Assembly (NCBI GenBank): GCA_905479985.1
Contig: CAJQOM010000018.1
Location: forward strand, 1 to 64,000
Source of the DNA: an uncultured Gammaproteobacteria bacterium
GTDB lineage: Bacteria; Pseudomonadota; Gammaproteobacteria; Nitrosococcales; Methylophagaceae
DNA: 64,000 bases
Reading direction: 5' to 3'
Shown: positions 20,637 to 30,166 of the stretch, piece by piece
Layout: every line of letters starts with the position of its first letter
How positions within the stretch are numbered: the first letter of the stretch is position 1
Notes under the pieces: model-generated
Seen by the model: the letters and a program-made list of their open reading frames with translations, nothing else
What the model was told of the DNA's origin: nothing
Databases searched by the model: none
Translations under genes and position numbers: made by a program

Positions 20637-21528
20637 AAATATTTTAGTGACAGGCGGCACCGGTTTTATTGGGAAAAAACTAGTGAAAAGGTTACTCGCA
20701 ACTGAAAACAGGATTGGCCTAGTCGTCCGTGACAAACAGTCTGCTTTTAGCCTTTTCTCTAGTAGTATTGACTATATTGAAAGTGAAAATAACAACAACT
20801 TTTCAAAAGAGATAGCTACTTTTTCTCCACAAATTGTCATCCATTTGGCATCGTATTCCACCAGTAGAGACGATATAGAGGCGATAGAAAACTTAATAAC
20901 GTCAAATATCTTATTTGTATCAAAACTCTTAGATGCTTTACGTACAACATCATTAGAATTGTTTATTAATGCAGCATCGTTTTCTGAATATCACGCTGGT
21001 GATGAAAGTTTGAGCCCGAGCTATTTTTATTCTGCCACAAAAACAGCATCTCGATTTATCATAGAGTATTTCAGCAAGGCTTATAAATTCAAGTTTGCCA
21101 ATACTGTGCTTTATAGTGTGTATGGCGCTAAGTCACCAGCCAAAAAAGTGATTGATTATATAGCTGATTCTTTAGGCAACCCAAGCCCAACCAAAATGAC
21201 TGCCGGCGAGCAAGTCTTAGATTTTATTCATGTCGATGATGTCAGTGAATTTTATTTAGCCTTGATTGATAAATCACAAGCCTTGACGGAAGGTTACCAA
21301 GAATACCGTGTAGGAACAGGACATGGAACAAAAATAAAAGCGCTTGCTGCACTTATTGAAGAGGTCTCAAAGAAAAAGGCTAATATAGACTGGGGATCGA
21401 TAGAATATAGAGCAAGAGACACCATGCGAGCGGTTGCTCATGGGAAAAGGGCTAAAAACGATCTAGGTTGGACACCAAAGGTTGAGATTGAAGCAGGCAT
21501 AAGACAATATTTAATGGATATTGAGTAG
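20626..21528 (+). CDS. NAD-dependent epimerase/reductase (candidate CDP-4-keto-6-deoxyhexose reductase)
   Basis: NILVTGGTGFIGKKLVKRLL, YSATKTASRFI; last gene of the CDP-sugar block. Confidence 0.72.
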   Translation: MTGKNILVTGGTGFIGKKLVKRLLATENRIGLVVRDKQSAFSLFSSSIDYIESENNNNFSKEIATFSPQIVIHLASYSTSRDDIEAIENLITSNILFVSKLLDALRTTSLELFINAASFSEYHAGDESLSPSYFYSATKTASRFIIEYFSKAYKFKFANTVLYSVYGAKSPAKKVIDYIADSLGNPSPTKMTAGEQVLDFIHVDDVSEFYLALIDKSQALTEGYQEYRVGTGHGTKIKALAALIEEVSKKKANIDWGSIEYRARDTMRAVAHGKRAKNDLGWTPKVEIEAGIRQYLMDIE

Positions 21529-21582
21529 TGTTTGAAAGCCGAAAAGCAATCAATCAAATTGCAAGACTTTAGGAGGTAGAGA

Positions 21583-22497
21583 ATGCAACCCCCTCAAGTT
21601 AGCATCATAATGAATTGTTATAATGGAGAAAAGTTTCTCCACGAAGCATTAGATTCTGTTATTTCGCAAAGCTTCCAAGATTGGGAAATAATATTCTGGG
21701 ACAATGCGTCGACGGACAGCACTGAAAAAATAGTAGAATCATTTAATTCTAAAAAAATTCGTTACTTCAAATCTGAATCCAATACGCCACTAGGATTGGC
21801 TAGAAATGAAGCGATAAAAAAGGCGACGGGGAAATATGTCGCGTTTTTAGATTGTGATGATATGTATCTGCCAGAGAAACTGGCACAACAAGTTAAGCTT
21901 ATGGATGATAGTGGGTTTAAGCTAACCTATGGCGCTGCATTGATAATCGACGAGTTAGGTAGAGAAGTACGAAAATATAAGGTCGAGAACAAGAGTGGTT
22001 ATTTATTTGATAGTTTATTAAAAAAATACGAAATTAATATGCAAACAGTGATGCTTGAACGGGCTTTACTGATAGAAAATGATTTAGATTTTGAACCGAC
22101 GTTGAAATATTCGCCAGATTATAATTTGTTTATGCAGGTGGCAGCAGTGACAGAGTGCGGCGTGATAAGTGATTATTTAGTGAAATACCGCGTTGGTTTA
22201 GCGGGTTCACTTTCTAAAAAAACATTGCATTTAGTTGCTGATGAATCTTGCTTTACTTTAGATGCGATTTCGGAAAAGTATCCGCAAGTTAGGGCGCGTT
22301 TTGAAGAAGATTTTGAAGCAGCTTATATTAAATTAGACTATTACCGTGCAATTAGCTTTATAAACGAGAATAAATACGTAAATGCTCAAAAGGTATTGTG
22401 TCCTATAGCGATTAAGTCGCCTAAATATGCGGTGTTATATTTCTTAGTCTTATGCAAGATACCCAGAACATTACTATTAAGGCTGCTACGCCGTTAA
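21583..22497 (+). CDS. Glycosyltransferase family 2
   Basis: VSIIMNCYNGEKFLHEALDSVISQSFQDWEIIFWDNASTDST, AFLDCDDMYLP. Confidence 0.92.
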   Translation: MQPPQVSIIMNCYNGEKFLHEALDSVISQSFQDWEIIFWDNASTDSTEKIVESFNSKKIRYFKSESNTPLGLARNEAIKKATGKYVAFLDCDDMYLPEKLAQQVKLMDDSGFKLTYGAALIIDELGREVRKYKVENKSGYLFDSLLKKYEINMQTVMLERALLIENDLDFEPTLKYSPDYNLFMQVAAVTECGVISDYLVKYRVGLAGSLSKKTLHLVADESCFTLDAISEKYPQVRARFEEDFEAAYIKLDYYRAISFINENKYVNAQKVLCPIAIKSPKYAVLYFLVLCKIPRTLLLRLLRR

Positions 22498-22529
22498 TTA
22501 GTATAAATAAATGGAAAGTGAAACTAAAC

Positions 22530-23501
22530 GTGGATAACATTAAGGCTTGTGTAACAGGCGGGAATGGCTTCATAGGCCGCCATCTTATAGAGGTGTTGTG
22601 TGAGCAAGGCTACGCAGTAACAGTGCTCTCTAGACAAGAAACCCCAGACTTCCCCTCGAACGTTCGAGTAGTTAAAGGCGATTTAACATCAGAAAATTGT
22701 AATTTTGACCTGTTTCTTGAGTCTTGTGATGTTATTTTTCATTGTGCAGGTGAAATACGTGATGAAAGTAAGATGAAAGGGCTGCATATTGATGGGACAC
22801 AAAAACTAGTTGAACGCGCGTTAACTATAATAAAAAAAACGAAACAAAAAATTCATTGGATACAGTTAAGTAGTGTTGGTGTTTATGGACCTGTAGAAGG
22901 TAAGCCCAGTCAAAAAAGAACAGTGACAGAACGATCTCCAATCAAACCTAAAGGTGAGTATGAGATTACAAAAGCTATTTCAGATGAGATTGTTATTGAG
23001 GCAAGCTTGCAGAGTGGCTTTACATACAGCATTGTCAGACCAAGTAATGTTTTTGGAAGCGGGATGTTCAGTTCTTCATTAATGTCGATTGCAAATACGG
23101 TAAAGAAAGGCATCTTTTTTTATATAGGTCATAAAGAGACGGTAGCGACTTATGTAGATGTAAAAGACGTCATTCGATTGTTAGTTTTGTGTGCTGAGGA
23201 TCTAGGCGCACAAAATAAGGTTTTTAACTTGTCTAATGATTGCCAACTGATAGCTGTAATTCGTTTAATGAGTGAAAGGTATGAGGTGAAAGAGCCAAGG
23301 TACGTTTTACCAGAGTGGATGGTGAGGTTAGGCTATAAGGTCACCTCACGTTTTTTTACGATACCCATTACTGGGGTAGCGATTAATAGTCTTGTTTCTC
23401 GCAGCTCTTATCCAAATGAGAAAGTTGAGAGAGAATTAAATTTTTCCCTATCCAGCCCAGTTACTACCCAGTTGAGTGAGTATTTTGATGGGCAGGGCTA
23501 G
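22530..23501 (+). CDS. NAD-dependent epimerase/dehydratase (extended SDR)
   Basis: ACVTGGNGFIGRHLIEVL, SSVGVYGP, YEITKAISDE; GTG at 22530 preferred over the track start, which overlaps the upstream GT by 46 bp. Confidence 0.78.
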   Translation: MDNIKACVTGGNGFIGRHLIEVLCEQGYAVTVLSRQETPDFPSNVRVVKGDLTSENCNFDLFLESCDVIFHCAGEIRDESKMKGLHIDGTQKLVERALTIIKKTKQKIHWIQLSSVGVYGPVEGKPSQKRTVTERSPIKPKGEYEITKAISDEIVIEASLQSGFTYSIVRPSNVFGSGMFSSSLMSIANTVKKGIFFYIGHKETVATYVDVKDVIRLLVLCAEDLGAQNKVFNLSNDCQLIAVIRLMSERYEVKEPRYVLPEWMVRLGYKVTSRFFTIPITGVAINSLVSRSSYPNEKVERELNFSLSSPVTTQLSEYFDGQG

Positions 23502-23506
23502 GTAAG

Positions 23507-24634
23507 GTGAAGCAAAAAATTTGTCTTGTCACATCGAGTATGATGACCATAAATGCCTTTTTAGTCGCTCCGATTAAAAAGTTATCACAGCAATATGATG
23601 TGTCTATTGTTGTAAACGGTTCTGAAGAAAATTTAGCGTTTGACTTGAAGGGGCTTGTGACAGTTATTCCGATCAAAGTGGAAAGGAAAATTTTACCGAT
23701 TGCTGATTTATCTGCCCTAATTAAATTAATCCGATTATTTAAGGAACAGGATTTCAAATTAGTACATTCTATTACGCCTAAAGCCGGGTTGTTAGCAATG
23801 TTAGCCTCATTTATCTGTCGTATTAATCATCGAACACACACATTTACAGGCCAAGTTTGGGTGACAAAAACAGGGGTAAACAGGTTTATTCTTAAACAGT
23901 TTGATGCCTTGATTGCATTATTGGCGACGAATATTTTAGTCGATAGTGAGTCTCAACAATCATTCCTCATTAATGAAGGTGTAGTTAGCCAAAAAAAATC
24001 AACCGTATTAGCGCAAGGCTCGATTTCAGGAGTGGATGTGCTTAGGTTTAAACCTGACGCGTTTGCTAAGCAATCAATCAGAAGAGAGTTAGGAATTAAT
24101 GATGATGACACAGTATTTTTATTTATAGGGCGATTGAATAGAGATAAGGGTATTCTTGACTTAGCAGAGGCTTTTGAAGCATTAGATGATACAAAGTCAC
24201 AGCTAGTCATCGTTGGTCCAGATGAGGGTGATATATCACTTGAGGTTCAGCACCAGTTGATTAAAAAGAAAAAACAAGTGCATTTTGTAGGCTTCTCAGA
24301 TAAACCTGAAGCCTACATGGCTGCAGCTGATGTGCTCTGCCTTCCAAGTTATAGAGAAGGCTTTGGTAGTGTTATTATCGAAGCCGCAGCTGTTGGCATT
24401 CCTGCTATTGGTTCACAAATATATGGCGTAGAAGATGCGATCGTTGATAATGAAACTGGACTATTATTTGAGGTCGGGAATAAGCCGGCTCTCAAATGTT
24501 GTATGAAAAAAATAGCTTCTGATAAACGACTCGTGGCAAGGTTAGGAAGGAATGCGAGAACTCGTGCAGTGAATGAGTTCTCGAGTGACATACTCGCTGA
24601 GCATTGGTTGAATTACTACAAGGTTAGACTGTGA
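23507..24634 (+). CDS. Glycosyltransferase family 4 (group 1)
   Basis: HSITPKAGLLAMLA, FIGRLNRDKGILDLAEAFE, PSYREGFGSVIIEAAAVGIPAIGS. Confidence 0.92.
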   Translation: MKQKICLVTSSMMTINAFLVAPIKKLSQQYDVSIVVNGSEENLAFDLKGLVTVIPIKVERKILPIADLSALIKLIRLFKEQDFKLVHSITPKAGLLAMLASFICRINHRTHTFTGQVWVTKTGVNRFILKQFDALIALLATNILVDSESQQSFLINEGVVSQKKSTVLAQGSISGVDVLRFKPDAFAKQSIRRELGINDDDTVFLFIGRLNRDKGILDLAEAFEALDDTKSQLVIVGPDEGDISLEVQHQLIKKKKQVHFVGFSDKPEAYMAAADVLCLPSYREGFGSVIIEAAAVGIPAIGSQIYGVEDAIVDNETGLLFEVGNKPALKCCMKKIASDKRLVARLGRNARTRAVNEFSSDILAEHWLNYYKVRL

Positions 24635-25248
24635 AAAGAGTTGTAGATATTATCGTTTCAGCAATAGCGTTGATATGTCTATTACCTGTTTTCCTTGTTG
24701 TCGGCTTGCTTATAGGTCGATATTTAGGAAAACCAATATTTTTTTGTCAACAAAGGCCAGGTTTGCATGGAAAGCCATTTGTTATATATAAATTTCGGAC
24801 AATGGCATCGATACAAAATCAGATAGGTGAGCAGTTAGCCGATGAACAAAGAATGACAAAGTTAGGTGCATTGTTAAGAAAATATAGCTTGGATGAATTG
24901 CCTCAATTGATTAATGTGTTAAAAGGTGATCTAAGTCTTATAGGTCCGAGACCGCTATTAATGGAGTACCTGCCTCTATACTCTTTACATCAAGCGAAGA
25001 GACATAACATTAAGCCCGGTATATCAGGGTGGGCACAAGTAAATGGTAGAAATGCTGTCAGTTGGGAAGAAAAATTTGCCTATGATATTTGGTATGTTGA
25101 AAATCAGTCATTGATGTTGGATATTAAGATTATTGGGATGACAATTAAAAAGCTATTAAGGCCAGAAGGCATCTCTCAAAAAGGGAATGTGACAATGGAT
25201 AAATTTAAAGGTCAAAGTACCCAGCCTGATTGCGAGGATGAAAAATAA
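24631..25248 (+). CDS. Initiating undecaprenyl-phosphate sugar phosphotransferase (PglC/WcaJ C-terminal type)
   Basis: KRVVDIIVSAIALICLLPVF, FRTMAS, LRKYSLDELPQLINVLKGDLSLIGPRPLL, KPGISGWAQVNGRNAVSWEEKFAYDIWYVEN. Confidence 0.93.
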   Translation: MKRVVDIIVSAIALICLLPVFLVVGLLIGRYLGKPIFFCQQRPGLHGKPFVIYKFRTMASIQNQIGEQLADEQRMTKLGALLRKYSLDELPQLINVLKGDLSLIGPRPLLMEYLPLYSLHQAKRHNIKPGISGWAQVNGRNAVSWEEKFAYDIWYVENQSLMLDIKIIGMTIKKLLRPEGISQKGNVTMDKFKGQSTQPDCEDEK

Positions 25249-25886
25249 TGGCGACGACAAACCAAGAACCAATTGTAATACTTGGAGCTGGTGGGCATGC
25301 CAAAGTTGTTATAGATGCTGTCGAGAAACAAGGGGTTTATAAAGTTGTTAGTTTACTTGATGACAACCCTAATTTATTAAACAGGGAAGTGTATGGTTAC
25401 AGGGTGATTAATGATCTTGTAGAGGCCGGTAAGCAAGGTTGTACGAGCTATGTGATTGCGATCGGAGATAATAAAGTAAGGCAGAAAGTTCGAGAAAAAA
25501 TGAGAGAAACAAGTTTCGGGCTAACTCAACCCATTATTCACCCTTCAGCTCAACTTGCGAGGGGAGTGAAAATAGGGGATGGGACAATATTGATGGCTGG
25601 CACAATAGTTAATTCAGACTCTACAATAGCTGACAATGTGATTGTTAACACCAATGTAACGATAGACCATGATTGTAATATAGAGCATGGTGTTCATATT
25701 GCACCAAGTTCAACACTTTGTGGTGGGGTTTCAATAGGTAGTGGAACGCTCATCGGTGCGGGGTCGACCATTCACCCAGGTGTGAAAGTTGGGCCAAATG
25801 TTATTGTTGGCGCGGGCTCTACAGTATTAGCTGATGTCCCTGACAATGTCACTGTATTTGGAACACCAGCGGAGATAAAAGGTTAG
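25248..25886 (+). CDS. PglD-like sugar N-acetyltransferase
   Basis: IVILGAGGHAKVVIDAVEKQG, left-handed beta-helix repeats, IDHDCNIEHGVHIAPSSTLCGGVSIG. Confidence 0.9.
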   Translation: MATTNQEPIVILGAGGHAKVVIDAVEKQGVYKVVSLLDDNPNLLNREVYGYRVINDLVEAGKQGCTSYVIAIGDNKVRQKVREKMRETSFGLTQPIIHPSAQLARGVKIGDGTILMAGTIVNSDSTIADNVIVNTNVTIDHDCNIEHGVHIAPSSTLCGGVSIGSGTLIGAGSTIHPGVKVGPNVIVGAGSTVLADVPDNVTVFGTPAEIKG

Positions 25887-25887
25887 C

Positions 25888-27090
25888 ATGACAACAGAGT
25901 TAAAAAAACAATCACCATGGCCTTATTATGATGAGGAACAAGTATCAGCAGTCAGCCAAGTATTGAGCTCTGGAAAAGTAAACTACTGGACAGGTGATAA
26001 TGGCAAACTTTTTGAACAAGAGTATGCGGAATATATAGGCAGCAATCATGCTATTGCAGTTGCTAATGGGACGGTAGCATTAGATTTGGCCTTGCATGCA
26101 CTTGATGTTGGCCTAGGTGATGAGGTGATTACAACGAGTAGAACCTTTATTGCGACGGTGAGTTCAATAGTCTTATCCAGAGCAACGCCCATTTTTGCTG
26201 ACATTGATATCGACAGCCAAAACATTACTTTAGAGAGCATTAAGAAGGTTGTCACAAACAAAACAAAGGCAATTATCGTTGTTCATTTAGCAGGCTGGCC
26301 ATGTGAAATGGATGACATTATGGCTTTTTCTGAGCAAAGTGGTATTGCTGTAATAGAGGATTGTGCTCAAGCCCATGGGGCAGTTTATAAGGGCAGAAAG
26401 GTGGGCTCAATAGGCCACATAGCTGCGTTCTCATTTTGCCAAGATAAAATTATGACGACGGGAGGTGAGGGCGGAATGGTGACAACGAATAATGAGGCTC
26501 TCTGGGAGAAAATGTGGTCTTATAAAGATCATGGGAAATCATGGAAAGCAGTCAATAGCTCAGAACACCCACCGGGCTTTCGTTGGCTACACTATTCGTT
26601 TGGAACGAATTATAGAATGACTGAGATGCAGGCTGCTATTGGCCGAGTCCAGTTAAAGAGATTAGATACATGGGTGGAGAAAAGGCAAATAAACTGCGAG
26701 ATCATTTGGGACAATGCAAAAGAGATAAATGCTTTAAGAGTGCCAGACTCGCCTGCGTATATAAAACATGCTGGTTACAAGTGTTATGTTTTTCTTAAGT
26801 TAGACTGTTTAAATGAGGAGTGGGATAAAGGCAGAGTTATAGATGAAATAAACAAATTAGGCGTTTCATGTTTTTCTGGTTCATGCTCGGAAGTTTATCT
26901 CGAGAAAGCATTTGAGAATAGCGGAATTAAGCCAAAGAATGGTTTAGACAATGCTAAAAAATTAGGTGAAACAGCATTGATGTTCCCTGTTCACCCAACA
27001 TTGACATTACAAGAAATGGAGAAGACTAACCAAGCTTTAACAAAAGTAATGGCAATGGCGACAAGTGAAAGGGCAAGTTATCAGAATTGA
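25888..27090 (+). CDS. DegT/DnrJ/EryC1/StrS (PglE-like) PLP aminotransferase
   Basis: IAVANGTVALDLALHAL, VIEDCAQAHGAVYKGRKVGSIGHIAAFSFCQDKIMTTGGEGGMV. Confidence 0.92.
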   Translation: MTTELKKQSPWPYYDEEQVSAVSQVLSSGKVNYWTGDNGKLFEQEYAEYIGSNHAIAVANGTVALDLALHALDVGLGDEVITTSRTFIATVSSIVLSRATPIFADIDIDSQNITLESIKKVVTNKTKAIIVVHLAGWPCEMDDIMAFSEQSGIAVIEDCAQAHGAVYKGRKVGSIGHIAAFSFCQDKIMTTGGEGGMVTTNNEALWEKMWSYKDHGKSWKAVNSSEHPPGFRWLHYSFGTNYRMTEMQAAIGRVQLKRLDTWVEKRQINCEIIWDNAKEINALRVPDSPAYIKHAGYKCYVFLKLDCLNEEWDKGRVIDEINKLGVSCFSGSCSEVYLEKAFENSGIKPKNGLDNAKKLGETALMFPVHPTLTLQEMEKTNQALTKVMAMATSERASYQN

Positions 27091-27196
27091 GAGTTAGGTC
27101 ATGAAATTGGTGTAACCAAACTTTGCAATAGAGAAGTTCTAACTTATGCTCTAAAAGACTATTCAATGATGAGTAGTTTAAATTAACAAGGAATAT

Positions 27197-27475
27197 ATGG
27201 ATATGATGTTAAAAAAGTTATTATTATCGCTATGTCTAGCATTATCGCTGTCAACAGCTGTATTAGCAGTTGAGAGGGTTGATATCAATACTGCCACACA
27301 GGCGCAATTAGAAATGCTTAATGGAATTGGCGCTTCGACTGCTACTGCAATCATTCATTACCGAGATCAGCATGGTGCTTTTCATAGCGTGGATGAATTA
27401 GTAAATGTAAAAGGAATTGGTGAAAAGAAGTTGGCTAAACTAGCAGAGGATTTGACAGCTAGCCAGCCAGAATAA
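27197..27475 (+). CDS. ComEA-like helix-hairpin-helix protein with signal peptide
   Basis: Signal peptide then VDINTATQAQLEMLNGIGASTATAIIHYRDQHGAFHSVDELVNVKGIGEKKLAKL. Confidence 0.93.
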   Translation: MDMMLKKLLLSLCLALSLSTAVLAVERVDINTATQAQLEMLNGIGASTATAIIHYRDQHGAFHSVDELVNVKGIGEKKLAKLAEDLTASQPE

Positions 27476-27499
27476 AGGGATCCAACCTTAAAACTTTTT

Positions 27500-27530
27500 A
27501 AAGGGCAATATTTGTATATTGCCCTTTTTT
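27500..27530. terminator. Bidirectional hairpin terminator between comEA-like gene and glnD
   Basis: AAAGGGCAATAT-ttgt-ATATTGCCCTTT perfect 12-bp stem followed by T-run; convergent genes. Confidence 0.85.
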
Positions 27531-30147
27531 ATGCCTCTTCTTCGAGAGATAGGGCAGTTTCAAGAGCTGACTTGAGATGGTCTTTCTCAGACTCATTGAG
27601 TGGTTTTGATTGTTGAGTTGTAATAAAAAAGACATCTTCAACCTGATCAACAAGAGTAATCAATTTGGCATCGATAAGTTGGATATTACACTTTAGAAAA
27701 ACTTGTGCGACGGTTGAGATTAGCCCTGGTCTATCATGAGTGTAAAGCTCTAAAATAGTATGTTTATGCTGTTCATTCACTTGGAAATTGATGACCGGCG
27801 CTGTCTTGAATAAGGTCATTTTTTTAGACAGTTGTACAGGGCAATGGGCTGAGATATTATCTAAATCATTTAATTGGCCAGTGATCTTTTCAATAATATC
27901 TTGAGCAGCACGAAATGGCCCATTCACGATATAAGTATTGAGTAAATCGCCATTAGATGCGGTGTTTATTTTAGCATCTAAGATGTTCAATTGTAGTTGC
28001 TCAAGTGCCAGCGCGACGCCGGCAAAAACGCGGGGCTGCTCTTTCGTTAGGATAAAAATTTCTAATGTACCTTCATCATCGTAATCTCTGACGGCGATCA
28101 AGGTGTCGGCATCCGGTTGTTGTAGACGCTGCTCTGTCTGCCGGACAATATCCTTAATGGCATGACGGAGAAAATAGTCATCATCATAATCTTGCCAGAG
28201 TTGACTAACCTGACTTGTAGACCAATCGCTATTTTCAAATTGTTGCAAAGCAAGTGTGCGTTGTTGCTGACTCTTTTCCTGCGTATTTTTAGCTTGGTCT
28301 TCATGCTGCTCAAGCCATTGCCGCGTCATATGATATAACTGCCGTAACAAGGAGTCTCGCCAGCCATTCCATAGGTTTTCATTGGTGGCGCGAATATCGG
28401 CAACGGTTAGCAGGTAGAGGTGATTTAAGCGATTAACCGTCAGCACTGTGCGGGCAAACTTTTTTATGACATCAGGATCATGAATATCGTAACGCTGTGC
28501 CGTTGCCGACATCGATAAATGATGGCGGACTAAGAAAGCGACAATATCAGTATCGTAAGTACTCAGACTATGTTGTTCACAAAAGGCTGTAGCATCAATG
28601 ACGCCTAATTTACTGTGATCACCACCTCGGCCTTTGGCGATATCATGAAATAGCCCGGCAATATAAAGTAATTCGGGTTTAGGTATTTGATAAAACACAT
28701 CAGAACAAAGTGGAAATTCTTCCTTATATTCATCACAAGAAAAACGACGTAAATTGCGAACTAGGAATAAAGTATGTTCATCGACAGTGTAAGTATGAAA
28801 TAAATCATGCTGCATTTGGCCGACGATAACACCAAACATCGGTAAATAAGCCCCTAAAACACCTAGTTTATTCATTCTACGGAATTCATGGCTAATGCCA
28901 GAAGTCTGACGAATGATTTCCATAAAGAGGCTACGGTTTTTTATATCAGCACGGAATTTATCATCAATTAAGTGGATGTGTGCGTGGATTTGCCGAATGG
29001 TATCAGCACGAACGCCTTTGATCTCTGGGTGCTGTTGCAAGATTAAAAACAGTTCCAACATCGCGTAGGGGCGAAAAGCGAAAATACCGGAATTAAAGGT
29101 TTCCAGATAACCATTATGGACCTGAAATCGGCGGTTAATTGGGGTAATGTGATTCGGCTGTTCAGCCAGAATAATATTCTCTTCAAACAACTGAACTAAG
29201 AGTGCATTCATTTGCTCAACACGACGTGCACAGAGGTAATAATCTTTCATAAAGTGTTCAACGGCAAGCCGTTTTTCATCATCATGATAGCCAAGTAGAA
29301 TAGCCAGTTCCCGCTGATAATCTATCATCAACTTTTCTTGTTTACGTCCTGCAAGCCGGTGTAGACCAAAACGCACACGCCATAAAAAGCGTTGGGCTGT
29401 GTCTAGGACATCATATTCACTGTTTTCTAAAAAGCCTTTTTGATTTAAGCCATAAAGGTTACTGACGGCAAAATGTTGTTGAGCAATCCAACTAATGACG
29501 TGCAGATCTCGTAAGCCACCGGGCGACTCTTTAAGGTTGGGCTCTAAATTATTAGCTGTATCATTATATTTAAGATGACGCAGCTTTTGCTCTTCTATTT
29601 TTGCTTGATAAAAGCGCTTCTCATCCCAAGTCTTATTGGTCACAGTCAGCAATTGTAGTGATGTAAACAGTGATGATGTGCCGGCTAAAAGACGGGTTTC
29701 GAGCAGGTTCGTCGCGATAGTGATGTCTTGTTCTGCCAGTTGACGACACTGTTGAATCGTTCTAACACTATGGCCAATTTCCAAGCCAATATCCCACAGT
29801 TGGGTGAGAAAGTTTGAAAGTGACTCCGGCGGTTGAGTTGAAAGTGATTCATCAAGAATGACTAATAAATCAATATCAGAATAGGGGTGTAACTCACCTC
29901 GGCCATATCCGCCAACGGCAAGTAAGGCAATAGGACTCTCAATTGAGATATGTTGTGACCAAAGCTGGGCAATCACCTCATCAACAAAATGGGCACGTTG
30001 ATGGACTAAAGTGACAATATCAAGACCATCATCAAATTGGCTGTCTAAATAAGCCTGTCCCTGTTTCAAGCTATCTCTGAAAAACGTGATGTCTTGAGCT
30101 ATATCAGGCGGGATATCTGCATCAATTAACGTCCAGAGAGAATACAT
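27529..30147 (-). CDS. glnD: PII uridylyltransferase/uridylyl-removing enzyme
   Basis: ALLAVGGYGRGELHPYSDIDLLV nucleotidyltransferase motif, HD domain (LFHDIAKGRGGDHSKLG), two C-terminal ACT domains. Confidence 0.97.
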   Translation of the reverse strand: MYSLWTLIDADIPPDIAQDITFFRDSLKQGQAYLDSQFDDGLDIVTLVHQRAHFVDEVIAQLWSQHISIESPIALLAVGGYGRGELHPYSDIDLLVILDESLSTQPPESLSNFLTQLWDIGLEIGHSVRTIQQCRQLAEQDITIATNLLETRLLAGTSSLFTSLQLLTVTNKTWDEKRFYQAKIEEQKLRHLKYNDTANNLEPNLKESPGGLRDLHVISWIAQQHFAVSNLYGLNQKGFLENSEYDVLDTAQRFLWRVRFGLHRLAGRKQEKLMIDYQRELAILLGYHDDEKRLAVEHFMKDYYLCARRVEQMNALLVQLFEENIILAEQPNHITPINRRFQVHNGYLETFNSGIFAFRPYAMLELFLILQQHPEIKGVRADTIRQIHAHIHLIDDKFRADIKNRSLFMEIIRQTSGISHEFRRMNKLGVLGAYLPMFGVIVGQMQHDLFHTYTVDEHTLFLVRNLRRFSCDEYKEEFPLCSDVFYQIPKPELLYIAGLFHDIAKGRGGDHSKLGVIDATAFCEQHSLSTYDTDIVAFLVRHHLSMSATAQRYDIHDPDVIKKFARTVLTVNRLNHLYLLTVADIRATNENLWNGWRDSLLRQLYHMTRQWLEQHEDQAKNTQEKSQQQRTLALQQFENSDWSTSQVSQLWQDYDDDYFLRHAIKDIVRQTEQRLQQPDADTLIAVRDYDDEGTLEIFILTKEQPRVFAGVALALEQLQLNILDAKINTASNGDLLNTYIVNGPFRAAQDIIEKITGQLNDLDNISAHCPVQLSKKMTLFKTAPVINFQVNEQHKHTILELYTHDRPGLISTVAQVFLKCNIQLIDAKLITLVDQVEDVFFITTQQSKPLNESEKDHLKSALETALSLEEEA

Positions 30148-30166
30148 ATTAATGTTCTCGCGGAGG

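Noticed and set aside
1-27200. tRNA-Arg as integration site of a glycan genomic island
   Set aside because: No integrase was seen, and the tRNA 3' end (GTTCGAGTCCTGTCGGGCGCACCA) is not repeated around 27.1-27.2 kb where an att duplicate would be expected
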